A DNA stretch of 64,000 nt, taken from assembly GCA_902605035.1 (NCBI GenBank), contig CACLBB010000008.1, positions 1 to 64,000 of the forward strand, written 5' to 3'. Made by a program: the position numbers and the translations under genes. This document shows positions 63,659 through 64,000 of this stretch, piece after piece; the stretch's first letter is position 1; every line of letters begins with the position of its first letter. This stretch comes from an uncultured Pelagibacteraceae bacterium (GTDB taxonomy: Bacteria > Pseudomonadota > Alphaproteobacteria > Pelagibacterales > Pelagibacteraceae). A model generated the notes under the pieces. It saw only the letters and a program-made list of their open reading frames with translations, did not search any database and was not told where the DNA came from.

Positions 63659-64000
63659 TTTTCGCCAAATTAAAATAGTTTAAGTCTTGATTATAATTAG
63701 TAATAAGATTGTCGACAGAAATGTTAATTGTTTCCATCAAAGGAGCTGGGTAAAATCCAAAAAAAATAATAAAAAAAGCTAAAGATGACAACATCATTAT
63801 CTCTAGATTATTTGTATCTTTCAAAGTTTTGATATCTTCATTTGTTGTTTTACCAAATAGAACCCTTTTAGTTAACCACAACATATAAGCTGCTCCTAGC
63901 ACTACTCCAAAAGTTGCTAACATAGCTACTATATAGTTTTTTTGAAAACTTCCTGTTAAAACTAAGAACTCTCCAAGAAATCCAGTTGTACCAGGTAAAC
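63651..64000 (-). CDS. nuoM: NADH-quinone oxidoreductase subunit M, 3' part only
   Basis: The last 115 or so codons of nuoM; the start lies beyond the right edge. The visible part opens in frame with LPGTTGFLGEFLVLTGSF, the conserved NuoM segment, then two membrane helices (one with GAAYMLWLTKRVLFG) and an acidic-basic end. It is a proton-pumping subunit of complex I, upstream of nuoN in the usual order. The frame is open to the edge without a stop. Confidence 0.93.
   Translation of the reverse strand, partial: LPGTTGFLGEFLVLTGSFQKNYIVAMLATFGVVLGAAYMLWLTKRVLFGKTTNEDIKTLKDTNNLEIMMLSSLAFFIIFFGFYPAPLMETINISVDNLITNYNQDLNYFNLAKND

Noticed and set aside
63651-63923. A separate short 90-residue gene at the right edge
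   Set aside because: The frame stays open to the window edge and the upstream residues match NuoM, so it is the 3' part of nuoM rather than an independent gene.

Overview
The window is a very AT-rich, densely packed bacterial chromosome segment. Most neighbouring genes overlap by 1-20 bases or are a few bases apart, and no stretch of 300 bases lacks a gene. Several features point to an alphaproteobacterium of the SAR11 (Pelagibacter) type: extreme A/T bias, Lys/Ile/Asn-rich proteins, a fused ispDF, ntrYX next to trkA, a GTTC-N7-GTTC LexA box, a short RNA leader before rpsB, and the order nuoMN-birA-coaX-rnj-DUF1467-proS-lolCD-dnaE. This assignment is inference from gene content and order; no 16S gene is present. 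No tRNA or rRNA genes, insertion sequences, prophage or CRISPR arrays were seen.

Layout. (1) 1-1.5 kb: a ferric-iron ABC transporter (fbpA, a 56-residue CxxC mini-protein, start of fbpB) read leftward behind a duplicated Fur-like site. (2) 1.5-4.1 kb: a small membrane protein, an FAH/MhpD-family hydratase, pyruvate kinase and a 58-residue protein. (3) 4.1-20.7 kb: a 16.6 kb leftward run, ntrY-ntrX-trkA-trkH-gpsA-secreted hydrolase-SHOCT protein-glpK-glpV-glpS-glpT-glpP-glpQ-glpU-gap. This joins a two-component system and potassium uptake to a complete glycerol import and oxidation module. (4) 20.8-22.9 kb: ispDF-pgpA-pncC, rightward. (5) 22.9-29.7 kb: tpiA-secG-pyrG-kdsA-eno-ftsB-lipA-ratA-small membrane protein, leftward. 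(6) 29.7-37.9 kb: ppiD-trpE-trpG-trpD-trpC-lexA-gltX-nuclease, rightward. (7) 37.9-52.4 kb: rpsB-tsf-frr-uppS-cdsA-dxr-bamA-skp-lpxD-fabZ-lpxA-lpxI-sugar dehydrogenase-lpxB-HDAC-like, leftward, then a separate repeat-rich Glu/Pro membrane protein. (8) 52.4-64 kb: nuoM(partial)-nuoN-birA-coaX-rnj-DUF1467-proS-lolC-lolD-dnaE, leftward.

How the genes work together. Glycerol would enter through GlpV/GlpPQ/GlpST, be phosphorylated by GlpK and probably be oxidised by GpsA to dihydroxyacetone phosphate. From there TpiA, Gap, Eno and Pyk, all in this window, lead to pyruvate. A secreted hydrolase in the same run might release substrate outside the membrane. The envelope block builds isoprenoid carrier, phospholipid, lipid A and the outer-membrane assembly machinery, and kdsA adds Kdo.

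The least ordinary observations are: the GlpS/GlpT ATPase pair, whose motif losses predict one active and one dead ATP site; an NtrX without the sigma-54 contact loop; the CxxC mini-gene inside the iron operon; the GC-rich Glu-Pro repeat protein; a nuclease with two CxxC pairs; and the absence of pyrH and rseP from their usual places.
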